Positions 1 to 5,075 of a stretch of DNA of 5,095 bases are shown here, one piece after another. Positions within the stretch are counted from its first letter, which is position 1, and every line of letters starts with the position of its first letter. The notes under the pieces are model-generated. The model had not been told where the DNA came from. It was given only the letters and a program-made list of their open reading frames with translations, and did not search any database. Source of the DNA: Bacillota bacterium (GTDB taxonomy: Bacteria > Bacillota > Clostridia > Lachnospirales > Bianqueaceae); contig JAFUJY010000046.1 in assembly GCA_017467985.1 (NCBI GenBank), forward strand, positions 1 through 5,095. The letters are read 5' to 3'. Both the position numbers and the translations under genes were made by a program.

Positions 1-1
1 A

Positions 2-223
2 GGCACGTATGAAGTGGAACACGGCTTTTTCAGTAATTTTTCCACAGTATTAACCTGTATATCTAATGTGGGACCTGCCTTCGAGGCGGTGGGGCCCTAT
101 TCTAATTTTGCGCTCTACAGTGATTTTTCTAAAATGATTCTTACCTTTACCATGATGCTGGGCAGGTTGGAAATTTTGCCGGTACTGATTCTATTTAATA
201 AAAGAACCTGGAAAAAGATATGA
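2..223 (+). CDS. trkH: TrkH/KtrB-type potassium uptake transporter, C-terminal fragment (5' end outside window)
   Basis: This is the membrane subunit of a Trk/Ktr potassium uptake system, which moves K+ across the cytoplasmic membrane, usually under control of a cytosolic TrkA/KtrA partner. Only the last ~73 residues are present, in an open frame running in from the window edge. They hold the fourth pore-loop signature (SNVGPAFEAVGP, containing the selectivity-filter glycine), then a hydrophobic helix and the family's characteristic MLGRLEILPVLILF and RTW ending. Full family members are about 450-490 residues, so roughly 85% lies upstream. A GTG at position 14 should not be taken as a start, because the codons before it are open and it falls inside the conserved domain. 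A trkA-like gene might be expected nearby but is not in the window. TrkH and KtrB cannot be separated with confidence from this tail. The gene ends about 135 bp before the next promoter, so it is probably a separate transcript from the downstream operon. Confidence 0.9.
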   Translation, partial: GTYEVEHGFFSNFSTVLTCISNVGPAFEAVGPYSNFALYSDFSKMILTFTMMLGRLEILPVLILFNKRTWKKI

Positions 224-286
224 TCTTAAGGGTTTGGCAGGAAAGGCGAAGATAAGTATCGCGGGAGAATAGAAGGAGAAGAAAAA

Positions 287-336
287 ATTCTGAATAATTA
301 ATGAGAAAGAAAATTATTTTGGAATATCTTATTTTT
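287..336 (+). terminator. weak AT-rich candidate terminator after trkH
   Basis: A 7-bp AT-only stem (AATAATT at 293-299 with AATTATT at 312-318, 12-nt loop) is extended across a small internal loop by ATTC/GAAT (287-290 with 322-325). A T-rich stretch follows at 328-336. It sits 64 bp after the trkH stop and before the T-box promoter, which is the right place for the end of the trkH transcript. The stem has almost no GC pairs and would be a poor intrinsic terminator, so this is tentative. The rest of 224-359 is purine-rich and AT-rich and shows no gene. Confidence 0.25.
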
Positions 337-359
337 AATGGAGCATATCGAAAAAAGTC

Positions 360-388
360 TTGACTTTGTCCGTTTATAGTGTTAGAAT
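360..388 (+). promoter_or_regulatory. sigma-A (sigma-70 type) promoter of the T-box operon
   Basis: TTGACT (-35, 360-365) and TAGAAT (-10, 383-388) are separated by exactly 17 bp, each differing by one base from consensus. Transcription would start near 395, about 16 nt before the basal helix of T-box Stem I, which is where a T-box leader transcript normally begins. The leader would then be about 330 nt long before the first start codon. Confidence 0.88.
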
Positions 389-608
389 ACAAACTAACAA
401 ATGCGTTTGAGCAGGAACAAGTAGGTTCTGAGCGATCCTTAAGAGAGTTGCCGGTGGGTGCGAGGCAATGGAGAACTCCTTATCGAATACATCCTGCGAG
501 CAGTGCACCGAACAGGACATGGTCTTCAGTAGGCTGCAACGGGCGTTCCCGTCATAGAATATGAGTGTTTTTCACTCCTAAGGCCGTTATCGTGAGAAAA
601 CGGTAAAA

Positions 609-639
609 AGAGGTGGTACCACGGGTGATCTCGTCCTCT
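609..639 (+). promoter_or_regulatory. T-box antiterminator helix
   Basis: AGAGG (609-613) pairs with CCTCT (635-639) as the lower helix, and ACG (621-623) pairs with CGT (632-634) as the upper helix, leaving the classical 7-nt bulge TGGTACC (614-620) that contacts the tRNA acceptor end. The 3' strand (632-639) is the same sequence that forms the 5' arm of the terminator, so the two structures exclude each other. Confidence 0.9.
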
Positions 640-672
640 ACATTCTTAGTTGGAATACGGAGGACGTGTTTT
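632..672 (+). terminator. T-box conditional (attenuator) terminator
   Basis: CGTCCTC (632-638) pairs perfectly with GAGGACG (660-666). The stem is extended inward by ATTC/GAAT (642-645/653-656) across a short internal loop, and is followed by TGTTTT (667-672) as the U-rich tract. The 5' arm overlaps the antiterminator, giving the standard T-box switch: charged tRNA-Tyr leaves this hairpin free to stop transcription, and uncharged tRNA prevents it. The U tract is short and interrupted by a G, so some basal read-through is plausible. Confidence 0.85.
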
Positions 673-698
673 CCGTAATGGTTTAACTCCGGTATTCC
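652..698 (+). other. second hairpin competing with the 3' arm of the T-box terminator
   Basis: GGAATACGGAG (652-662) can pair with CTCCGGTATTCC (687-698), 11 pairs with a single bulged G. It uses bases 660-662 of the terminator's 3' arm plus the inner GAAT, so it cannot coexist with the full terminator. It has no T tract after it and ends 12 nt before the ribosome binding site, so it is not itself a terminator. It could form only once polymerase has passed the attenuator, and might then stabilise the read-through RNA. A shorter alternative, TACGGA/TCCGTA (656-661/672-677), also exists. The function is inferred from pairing alone. Confidence 0.5.
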
Positions 699-724
699 TA
701 AAAAAACAAAGGAGGTAAAAACAC

Positions 725-2275
725 GTGACAAATGCACAACTTTACACAATCATTGCTCTTTGCGTATATGCGCTGGCAATGGCACTCATCGGATGTATCA
801 GCTATGGTAAGTCTAAAACCCTGGATGGTTTTTTAATCGGTAACCGTAATATCGGTGCCTGGGTAACCGCATTTGCATATGGTACTACATATTTCTCTGC
901 AGTTGTATTTGTTGGTTATGCAGGTCAGCATGGTTGGAATATTGGTATTGGTGCAATCTGGATTGGTATTGGTAATGCAATTTTGGGTTGTCTGTTGTCT
1001 TGGCTTCTGTTTGCAAACCGAACAAGAAAGATGACCAAAAAGTTAAGTGCTAAGACCATGCCGGAGTACTTCGAAAAACGATACAACTCCAAGGGAATGA
1101 AAGTCCTTGCGGCAGTTATTATTTTTGTATTTCTTGTTCCGTACTCTGCTGCGGTTTATAAAGGTCTTGGTTCTTTGTTTAGTGCGGTATTCCCCGGCGT
1201 TGAGACTTGGGTATGGATGCTGATTATTGCCTGTCTTACCGCAGTATATCTTGTTGCTGGTGGTTATATTGCTACAGCTTATACCGATTTGGTACAGGGT
1301 ATTATTATGATTGTAGGTGTCATTTGTTTGATTGTTGTTGTTCTGGGCCACGAAAATGTGGGTGGAATGGCAGGCCTTATTGAAAATTTGAGCAATTTCA
1401 AGTCTGCTGCAGGCGATGCTTATCCTACCACGGGTGATCAGCTTACGAATATTTTTGGTGGGTCTTCCTTTAAGTTCCTGTGCTTCAATATTATGCTGAC
1501 AAGCTTTGGTACTTGGGGTCTTCCTCAGATGATTGTTAAGTTCTATGCTATTAAGGATACGGCGGCTATTAAGCGGGGTACTGTTATTTCTACAATTTTC
1601 TGCGCAGTGATCGGCTGTGGTGCATACTTAATCGGCAGCACCTCCAGACTGATTCTGGAAGGCCAGCTTCCTGCGGGCGGTATCGACTCTATTATTCCTG
1701 CAGTTTTGATGGAAGTTTTGGGCGGCGGCACCCTGGGTATTATCCTTTTGGCAGTTATTATGATCTTGTTGCTGTCTGCATCCATGTCCACTTTGGAAGC
1801 GGTGGTTTTGACCTCTGCATCTGCAGTTGCAGTTGATCTGATTCCTACTGTTCGAAAGAAAGAAACAAAGCCTGAAACTCAGATGCTGTTGACAAGAATC
1901 CTTTGCCTGGTATTTGTTGCTTGTTCCTTTATCTTTGCGACTCAGAAAAATCCGATTATTGTAAGCCTGATGTCGTTCTCCTGGGGACTGGTTTCCGGCT
2001 GCTTTATCGGGCCTTACATTTGGGGTCTGTTCTCCAAGAAGATCACCAAAATCGGTGCATATGCCGGTATTATCTCCGGTTTGTTAACCGTAGGCGGTGC
2101 TACCCTTGTGATTACACTGACTTCTAACTTCTCTGCTGCTGCTGCTAAGTCTCCTGAAATGGGTGTTGCAGCCATGGCGGTATCCATGATCGTGGTTCCT
2201 GTTGTCAGTGCATTGACCAAGGTGAAGGATACCAAGCGTGTAGATGAAATTTTCGAGTGTTACAACGAAAAGTAA
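725..2275 (+). CDS. sodium:solute symporter (SSS family), candidate aryl-acid/aromatic importer
   Basis: This is a 516-residue Na+-coupled secondary transporter of the SSS family (PutP/PanF/ActP type), with about 13 membrane helices predicted by eye and normal family length. Landmarks in order: first helix at ~5-25; the family segment around residues 45-66 (AWVTAFAYGTTYFSAVVFVG); the G-LPQMIVKFYAIKDT loop at 263-279, equivalent to GxPHxxxRF in PutP/PanF; and SASMSTLEA at 351-359, where S355-T356 correspond to the Ser-Thr pair that binds Na+ (Na2 site) in PutP. The GTG start is supported by AAAGGAGG (708-715), 9 nt upstream. It is the first gene behind the tyrosine T-box and lies 23 bp before the CoA-ligase gene, so it should be co-transcribed and induced by tyrosine starvation. 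SSS proteins include proline, pantothenate, acetate and phenylacetate carriers, and sequence alone does not set the substrate. From context I infer an aryl acid such as phenylacetate or 4-hydroxyphenylacetate; direct tyrosine or aromatic amino acid import is the main alternative. Confidence 0.9.
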   Translation: MTNAQLYTIIALCVYALAMALIGCISYGKSKTLDGFLIGNRNIGAWVTAFAYGTTYFSAVVFVGYAGQHGWNIGIGAIWIGIGNAILGCLLSWLLFANRTRKMTKKLSAKTMPEYFEKRYNSKGMKVLAAVIIFVFLVPYSAAVYKGLGSLFSAVFPGVETWVWMLIIACLTAVYLVAGGYIATAYTDLVQGIIMIVGVICLIVVVLGHENVGGMAGLIENLSNFKSAAGDAYPTTGDQLTNIFGGSSFKFLCFNIMLTSFGTWGLPQMIVKFYAIKDTAAIKRGTVISTIFCAVIGCGAYLIGSTSRLILEGQLPAGGIDSIIPAVLMEVLGGGTLGIILLAVIMILLLSASMSTLEAVVLTSASAVAVDLIPTVRKKETKPETQMLLTRILCLVFVACSFIFATQKNPIIVSLMSFSWGLVSGCFIGPYIWGLFSKKITKIGAYAGIISGLLTVGGATLVITLTSNFSAAAAKSPEMGVAAMAVSMIVVPVVSALTKVKDTKRVDEIFECYNEK

Positions 2276-2298
2276 TTGCCAGAAAGGATGAATTGAAA

Positions 2299-3606
2299 AT
2301 GGAACAGAAGTATTATCAAAAAGAAATTGAAACAATGCCGGTTGAGGAGATGAAGAAACTTCAATCCGAAAAACTGGTGAAGCAGGTAAAGCATGTTTAT
2401 GAAAATGTTCCCTACTATCGTAATTTGATGGATGAAAAGGGTGTTAAGCCTGAAGATATTAAGGGAATTGAGGACCTGCATAAGCTTCCGTTCCTGACCA
2501 AGGCGGATCTGCGTGATGCATATCCCTATGGTCTTTTGGCCAAGCCTCTGGAAGACTGTGTTCGTATTCAGTCCACTTCCGGTACCACCGGTCGTCGTGT
2601 AGTTGCCTTCTATACTCAGAATGATATTGATCTGTGGGAAGATTGCTGTGCTCGTGCCATCGTTGCTGCCGGCGGAACCAATAAGGATGTGTGCCAGGTT
2701 GCCTATGGATACGGCCTGTTCACCGGGGGTCCCGGTCTGAACGGCGGTTCCCATCGCGTGGGTTGTCTGACTCTGCCCATGTCCTCCGGTAATACGGAGC
2801 GTCAGATTCAGTTCATGACCGATCTGAAGGCCACTATTCTGTGCTGTACTCCTTCTTATGCTGCATATATTGGCGAAACCTTAAAGGAACAGGGCTACAA
2901 GCCTGAGGATATTCCGTTGAAGGCTGGTATTTTTGGTGCAGAGCCCTGGACAGAAGAAATGCGTCGTGGTATTGAGGCGACCTTGGGTATTAAGGCCTAT
3001 GATATTTATGGTCTGACCGAGACCTCTGGTCCCGGAGTGTCCTTCGAATGTAGTGAACAGACCGGTATGCATGTGAACGAAGACCATTTCCTGGCTGAAA
3101 TTATCGATCCCGATACCGGCGAAGTTCTGCCGGAGGGTACAAAGGGTGAACTGGTATTTACTTCTTTGGATAAAGAAGCGTTCCCGCTGCTGCGTTATCG
3201 TACCCGTGATATCTGTGTTCTTTCTCGTAAGAAGTGTTCCTGCGGCCGTACACTGATTAAGATGGCGAAGCCCATGGGCAGAACTGACGACATGCTGATT
3301 ATCCGTGGCGTTAATGTATTCCCCAGCCAGATCGAGACCGTACTGCTGAATGAGGGTTATGAGCCCAACTATCAGATTGTGGTGGATCGTGTAAATAACA
3401 CCGATACCTTTGAGGTCAATGTAGAGATGACTGCTGACAAGTTCACCGATAAGGTGAGTGAGATCCTTGCTTTGGAAAAGAACCTGGCTAATTCTATGAA
3501 GACCATGCTGGGTATCAATCCTAAGGTTCATCTGGTGGCTCCTAAGAGCATTGCCCGAAGCGAAGGGAAGGCTGTTCGTGTCATCGATAAGCGTAAGCTA
3601 GTCTGA
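2299..3606 (+). CDS. paaK: phenylacetate-CoA ligase family enzyme (aryl acid activation)
   Basis: This is a 435-residue cytosolic adenylate-forming enzyme that converts an arylacetate, ATP and CoA to the aryl-acetyl-CoA, AMP and PPi. Length and motifs fit the PaaK family (~430-440 residues): N-terminal LxxxVKHVYENVPYYR (~26-41); the nucleotide-binding loop STSGTTGRR at 92-100; FGAEPWTEEMR at 212-222; YDIYGLTETSGPG at 234-246; YRTRD at 300-304; CSCGRT at 313-318; GRTDDMLIIRGVNVFPSQIE at 327-346; and the C-terminal SEGKAVRV with the likely catalytic Lys424. Nothing essential appears missing. ATG 2299 is preferred because AAAGGA (2283-2288) lies 10 nt upstream. Frame-consistent non-ATG starts further upstream, such as the TTG at 2257, overlap the symporter gene and add residues unlike the family. 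It lies between the symporter and the ACT gene with short gaps (23 and 21 bp). Phenylacetate, 4-hydroxyphenylacetate and indoleacetate cannot be distinguished as substrate; the tyrosine specifier of the leader favours 4-hydroxyphenylacetate. Confidence 0.93.
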   Translation: MEQKYYQKEIETMPVEEMKKLQSEKLVKQVKHVYENVPYYRNLMDEKGVKPEDIKGIEDLHKLPFLTKADLRDAYPYGLLAKPLEDCVRIQSTSGTTGRRVVAFYTQNDIDLWEDCCARAIVAAGGTNKDVCQVAYGYGLFTGGPGLNGGSHRVGCLTLPMSSGNTERQIQFMTDLKATILCCTPSYAAYIGETLKEQGYKPEDIPLKAGIFGAEPWTEEMRRGIEATLGIKAYDIYGLTETSGPGVSFECSEQTGMHVNEDHFLAEIIDPDTGEVLPEGTKGELVFTSLDKEAFPLLRYRTRDICVLSRKKCSCGRTLIKMAKPMGRTDDMLIIRGVNVFPSQIETVLLNEGYEPNYQIVVDRVNNTDTFEVNVEMTADKFTDKVSEILALEKNLANSMKTMLGINPKVHLVAPKSIARSEGKAVRVIDKRKLV

Positions 3607-3627
3607 TTTTAGAAAGGGGTTTTTGGA

Positions 3628-4059
3628 ATGGCAATCAAGCAATTAACAATTTTTGTTGAAAACAAACAGGGAACAATCGTTGATGTTACGGATACATTGG
3701 CTCAGCACAATGTGAATATCAGAGCGCTTTCCATTGCGGAAACAGAGGATTTTGGTGTTCTGCGTCTGATTGTAAATGACGAGGCGACTGCTGAGAAGGT
3801 GTTGGCGGAGGAAGGGTATCTGATTAAGGTGACCGAAGTCGTAGGTGTGAAGATTGGCGATGCTCCGGGTAAACTTTCTGCAGCATTGGGCGTTTTGGAT
3901 AAGGCCGATATCAATGTGGAATATCTCTATGCCTTTATGGCTCGTACCGAGAAGCATGCTTATGTGGTTCTCAGAGTAGAGGACAACGCCGAGGCTGAGG
4001 CTGCTTTGGAAGGTGCAGGTTTCCACCTGATTACCAATGCAGATATTAATAAGCTGTAA
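3628..4059 (+). CDS. tandem ACT-domain protein, putative aromatic amino acid sensor
   Basis: This is a 143-residue soluble protein made only of two ACT-type regulatory domains, roughly residues 3-66 and 70-143. The first shows the classic pattern LTIFVENKQGTIVDVTDTLA, then VNIRALSIAET and FGVLRLIV. The second repeats it as VGVKIGDAPGKLSAALGVL, INVEYLYAF and HAYVVLRV. ACT domains bind small ligands, most often amino acids, at domain interfaces. There is no catalytic or DNA-binding domain, so it is probably a stand-alone sensor or an allosteric partner. It is the last gene of the operon, 21 bp after the ligase gene, with AGAAAGGGG (3611-3619) 8 nt before ATG 3628. ACT-only proteins encoded beside PaaK-type ligases are a familiar arrangement in anaerobes, which suggests they act together, but the partner and ligand are unknown. 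From context I infer that tyrosine or phenylalanine is sensed and that the ligase may be the target. Confidence 0.88.
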   Translation: MAIKQLTIFVENKQGTIVDVTDTLAQHNVNIRALSIAETEDFGVLRLIVNDEATAEKVLAEEGYLIKVTEVVGVKIGDAPGKLSAALGVLDKADINVEYLYAFMARTEKHAYVVLRVEDNAEAEAALEGAGFHLITNADINKL

Positions 4060-4079
4060 GATGAAATAATACAAAAAAT

Positions 4080-4110
4080 AGGGCATCATTCTTTTTGAGA
4101 ATGATGCCCT
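4080..4110. terminator. bidirectional intrinsic terminator between convergent genes
   Basis: A 13-bp perfect stem (4080-4092 paired to 4098-4110, GGGCATCATTC core) has a 5-nt loop. On the minus strand it is followed by TATTTTTTGT (complement of 4071-4080), an excellent U tract for the 254-residue minus-strand gene that ends 14 bp away. On the plus strand it is followed only by TTAAAATTT, weaker but adequate with so strong a stem, and it lies 20 bp after the ACT gene stop. It therefore closes both transcripts, more efficiently in the minus direction. Confidence 0.92.
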
Positions 4111-4123
4111 TAAAATTTATGTA

Positions 4124-4888
4124 TCAGGCAACCTTTGCCATATGCTTCTTTACGGCAGCCTTGGCGTTGTAGCAGGCCTTGCTGACCAGATCAGCTACAC
4201 GGTCGTGACTCTCGGTGGAGTAGTCGCGGTCATGCTGGCTGGCCTTAATCAGAGACTCCTTGAACATCTTGGGGTCGATGCGGTACAGTTTGCAGGCTTC
4301 CAGAACGGTCTCGGAGAAGACTTCCATGAAGGTGCGGTGAGTCAGGTCGTCAGCGATGTCGCCGGTCTTACGCTGCAGAACTACGTTTGCCAGCAGAGCC
4401 AGAGTTTCCAGAGGCTTTACGGAAGCAGCAACAACAGCCATAACTTCGCGTACCATATCGTTATTGACCAGGTCGGTCTCGATATCGGTGCTGTCGCTGT
4501 AAGTATTCCACTCAATTTCGTCAGGGAAATCGATGGCGCCGTATACACGATTGTGCTTACGGATGTGGTCGATGGTGCGGCTGGAGCCAATGCTGGTGAT
4601 GTAAGCGATGCGCTCATCTGCCGGGATGGACAGAACCTTGTCCAGGGAGCGCAGCATAACCATGCAGGCGTCATTGGCCAGCTCGTCAGTCTCCATATCG
4701 CCACTGATGACCATGTTACGGTTCTTGTGGCTGGTGAATACGTTCTTATTAAAGAATGCCAGGGCGGCAGCAGACAGATCTTCACGCAGGAAGTAGTTGT
4801 TCTGTACTTCATCAGCGTCCATTCCGCTCTCGGCGATATCGTTCAGCATCTCTCTCAGGTTCTTTTCGTAAATGGTCATATTCTTCAT
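4124..4888 (-). CDS. uncharacterised protein with a sigma-70 region-2-like segment
   Basis: I do not recognise this 254-residue protein as a named family. It is soluble, with no signal peptide or membrane helix. Residues ~69-114 (ELANDACMVMLRSL, then AYITSIGSSRTIDHIRKHNR) resemble region 2 of sigma-70/ECF sigma factors, where an acidic ELxxDxxxxLL helix is followed by AxLxxIxxxxxIDxxRxxxR; DFPDEIEW at 120-127 continues in a way common after region 2. The C-terminal half (~145-215) is helical-looking and contains GDIADDL (176-182), but I cannot see a convincing region 4 helix-turn-helix. The last 20 residues are Lys/Ala-rich and basic. ATG 4888 is chosen because GAGGAA (complement of 4895-4900) lies 6-7 nt upstream; an internal ATG at 4879 lacks that spacing. 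The gene is convergent with the aryl-acid operon, so a shared function is not implied. Alternatives are a degenerate sigma factor, a sigma-like phage or mobile regulator, or an unrelated helical protein. The gene call is secure; the sigma-like assignment is tentative. Confidence 0.85.
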   Translation of the reverse strand: MKNMTIYEKNLREMLNDIAESGMDADEVQNNYFLREDLSAAALAFFNKNVFTSHKNRNMVISGDMETDELANDACMVMLRSLDKVLSIPADERIAYITSIGSSRTIDHIRKHNRVYGAIDFPDEIEWNTYSDSTDIETDLVNNDMVREVMAVVAASVKPLETLALLANVVLQRKTGDIADDLTHRTFMEVFSETVLEACKLYRIDPKMFKESLIKASQHDRDYSTESHDRVADLVSKACYNAKAAVKKHMAKVA

Positions 4889-4950
4889 CGTTATTTCCTC
4901 GCTTTTTGTAAGATTTTGTTCGAAGGACTCTTGTTCCTTTCGACATTTAC

Positions 4951-4956
4951 ATTGTA
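4951..4956 (-). promoter_or_regulatory. possible -10 element for the minus-strand gene
   Basis: On the minus strand this reads TACAAT, one base from TATAAT, 62 bp before the start codon. At 16-18 bp upstream only T-rich hexamers (TTTTCT, ATTTTC, GATTTT) are seen, far from TTGACA. Either the promoter needs an activator, perhaps bound at the CTCTAT repeats just upstream, or it uses another sigma factor, or the match is chance in AT-rich DNA. Confidence 0.3.
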
Positions 4957-4966
4957 CTAAACCAAA

Positions 4967-5005
4967 ATAGAGAGAAAATCGAAGAAAAATAGAGTTTGTA
5001 TAGAG
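4967..5005. repeat. three ATAGAG (CTCTAT) direct repeats at 22- and 11-bp spacing
   Basis: ATAGAG occurs at 4967-4972, 4989-4994 and 5000-5005, so the starts are 22 and 11 bp apart, which puts all copies on the same face of the helix. They lie immediately upstream of the possible -10 of the minus-strand gene. Direct hexamers at 11-bp steps are typical of some response-regulator operators. In such AT-rich DNA a chance pattern is possible. Confidence 0.4.
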
Positions 5006-5049
5006 TAATAATAGTTTTCCATAGTTCTATAATAGATACAACGATAGAA

Positions 5050-5075
5050 CGAGATAAATCTCGAGATAAATCTCG
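5050..5075. repeat. two tandem 12-bp palindromic units (GAGATAAATCTC)
   Basis: GAGATAAATCTC occurs twice back to back (5051-5062 and 5063-5074), flanked by C5050 and G5075. Each unit is an inverted repeat, GAGAT and ATCTC around AA, and the junction forms a further perfect palindrome, ATCTCGAGAT (5058-5067). It could be a double operator for a dimeric repressor. It could also fold as a hairpin followed by GCGC and six T residues (5079-5084), resembling a plus-strand terminator, although no plus-strand gene ends here. Confidence 0.7.

Larger units (their letters stand above)
395..672 (+). promoter_or_regulatory. T-box riboswitch leader, tyrosine (UAC) specifier
   Basis: The RNA senses the charging state of tRNA-Tyr and lets transcription continue when the tRNA is uncharged. 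Stem I starts with GCAGGA (411-416) paired to TCCTGC (492-497). Its specifier bubble has AGTA (420-423) on the 5' side and GAA-TAC-A (485-491) on the 3' side. TAC at 488-490, directly followed by A491 and the basal helix, matches the usual specifier position and reads tyrosine. The distal part shows AGAGA (442-446), then TTGCC/GGCAA (448-452/464-468) closing a GGTGGGTGCGA loop. ACGGG/CCCGT (539-543/548-552) and GAGTG/CACTC (563-567/573-577) lie in the Stem II region. Stem III is 584-591 paired to 596-603. The T-box motif AGGTGGTACCACG is at 611-623, with TGGT (614-617) able to pair with a tRNA 3' end ACCA, consistent with the A discriminator of tRNA-Tyr. All canonical parts are present. The class call is very secure and the tyrosine call is strong. 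Confidence 0.95.

Noticed and set aside
14..223. A complete small gene starting at GTG 14
   Set aside because: The frame is open to the window edge and the residues before and after position 14 belong to the conserved TrkH C-terminal pore region, so this is the tail of a larger gene.
379..749. Short open frames on both strands (379-564 plus, 552-749 minus) upstream of the symporter
   Set aside because: They lie inside the T-box leader, their products show no family features, and they have no ribosome binding site in a sensible position. The RNA structure explains the sequence.
2257..2298. Upstream non-ATG start of the ligase at 2257
   Set aside because: It would overlap the end of the symporter gene, has no ribosome binding site, and adds 14 residues unlike the PaaK N-terminus. 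ATG 2299 has a good Shine-Dalgarno sequence.
2881..3531. Long minus-strand open frame (216 codons) inside the ligase gene
   Set aside because: It is antisense to a clear PaaK coding region with all motifs, and the translated product has no recognisable domain. The same applies to the 164-codon frame at 2260-2754 and the 148-codon frame at 3643-4089.
725..3606. Classical aerobic phenylacetate degradation (paa) locus
   Set aside because: None of the ring epoxidase (paaABCDE) or downstream beta-oxidation genes is present, and control by a tyrosine T-box is opposite to what catabolic induction would need.
4142..4960. Plus-strand open frame of 272 codons opposite the minus-strand gene
   Set aside because: The product is Val/Gly/Leu-rich with no domain pattern, typical of an antisense shadow, and would start beyond the terminator without a promoter or ribosome binding site. 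The minus-strand frame has a good ribosome binding site and terminator.
5028..5033. Perfect plus-strand TATAAT as a promoter -10
   Set aside because: No -35-like hexamer lies 16-18 bp upstream (GTAATA at 17 bp) and no plus-strand gene begins in the remaining bases. It is likely chance in AT-rich DNA, although a gene beyond the window edge could change this.
5050..5075. Start of a CRISPR array or iteron origin
   Set aside because: There are only two abutting 12-bp units with no spacers, and no cas, rep or dnaA-box-like elements are visible.
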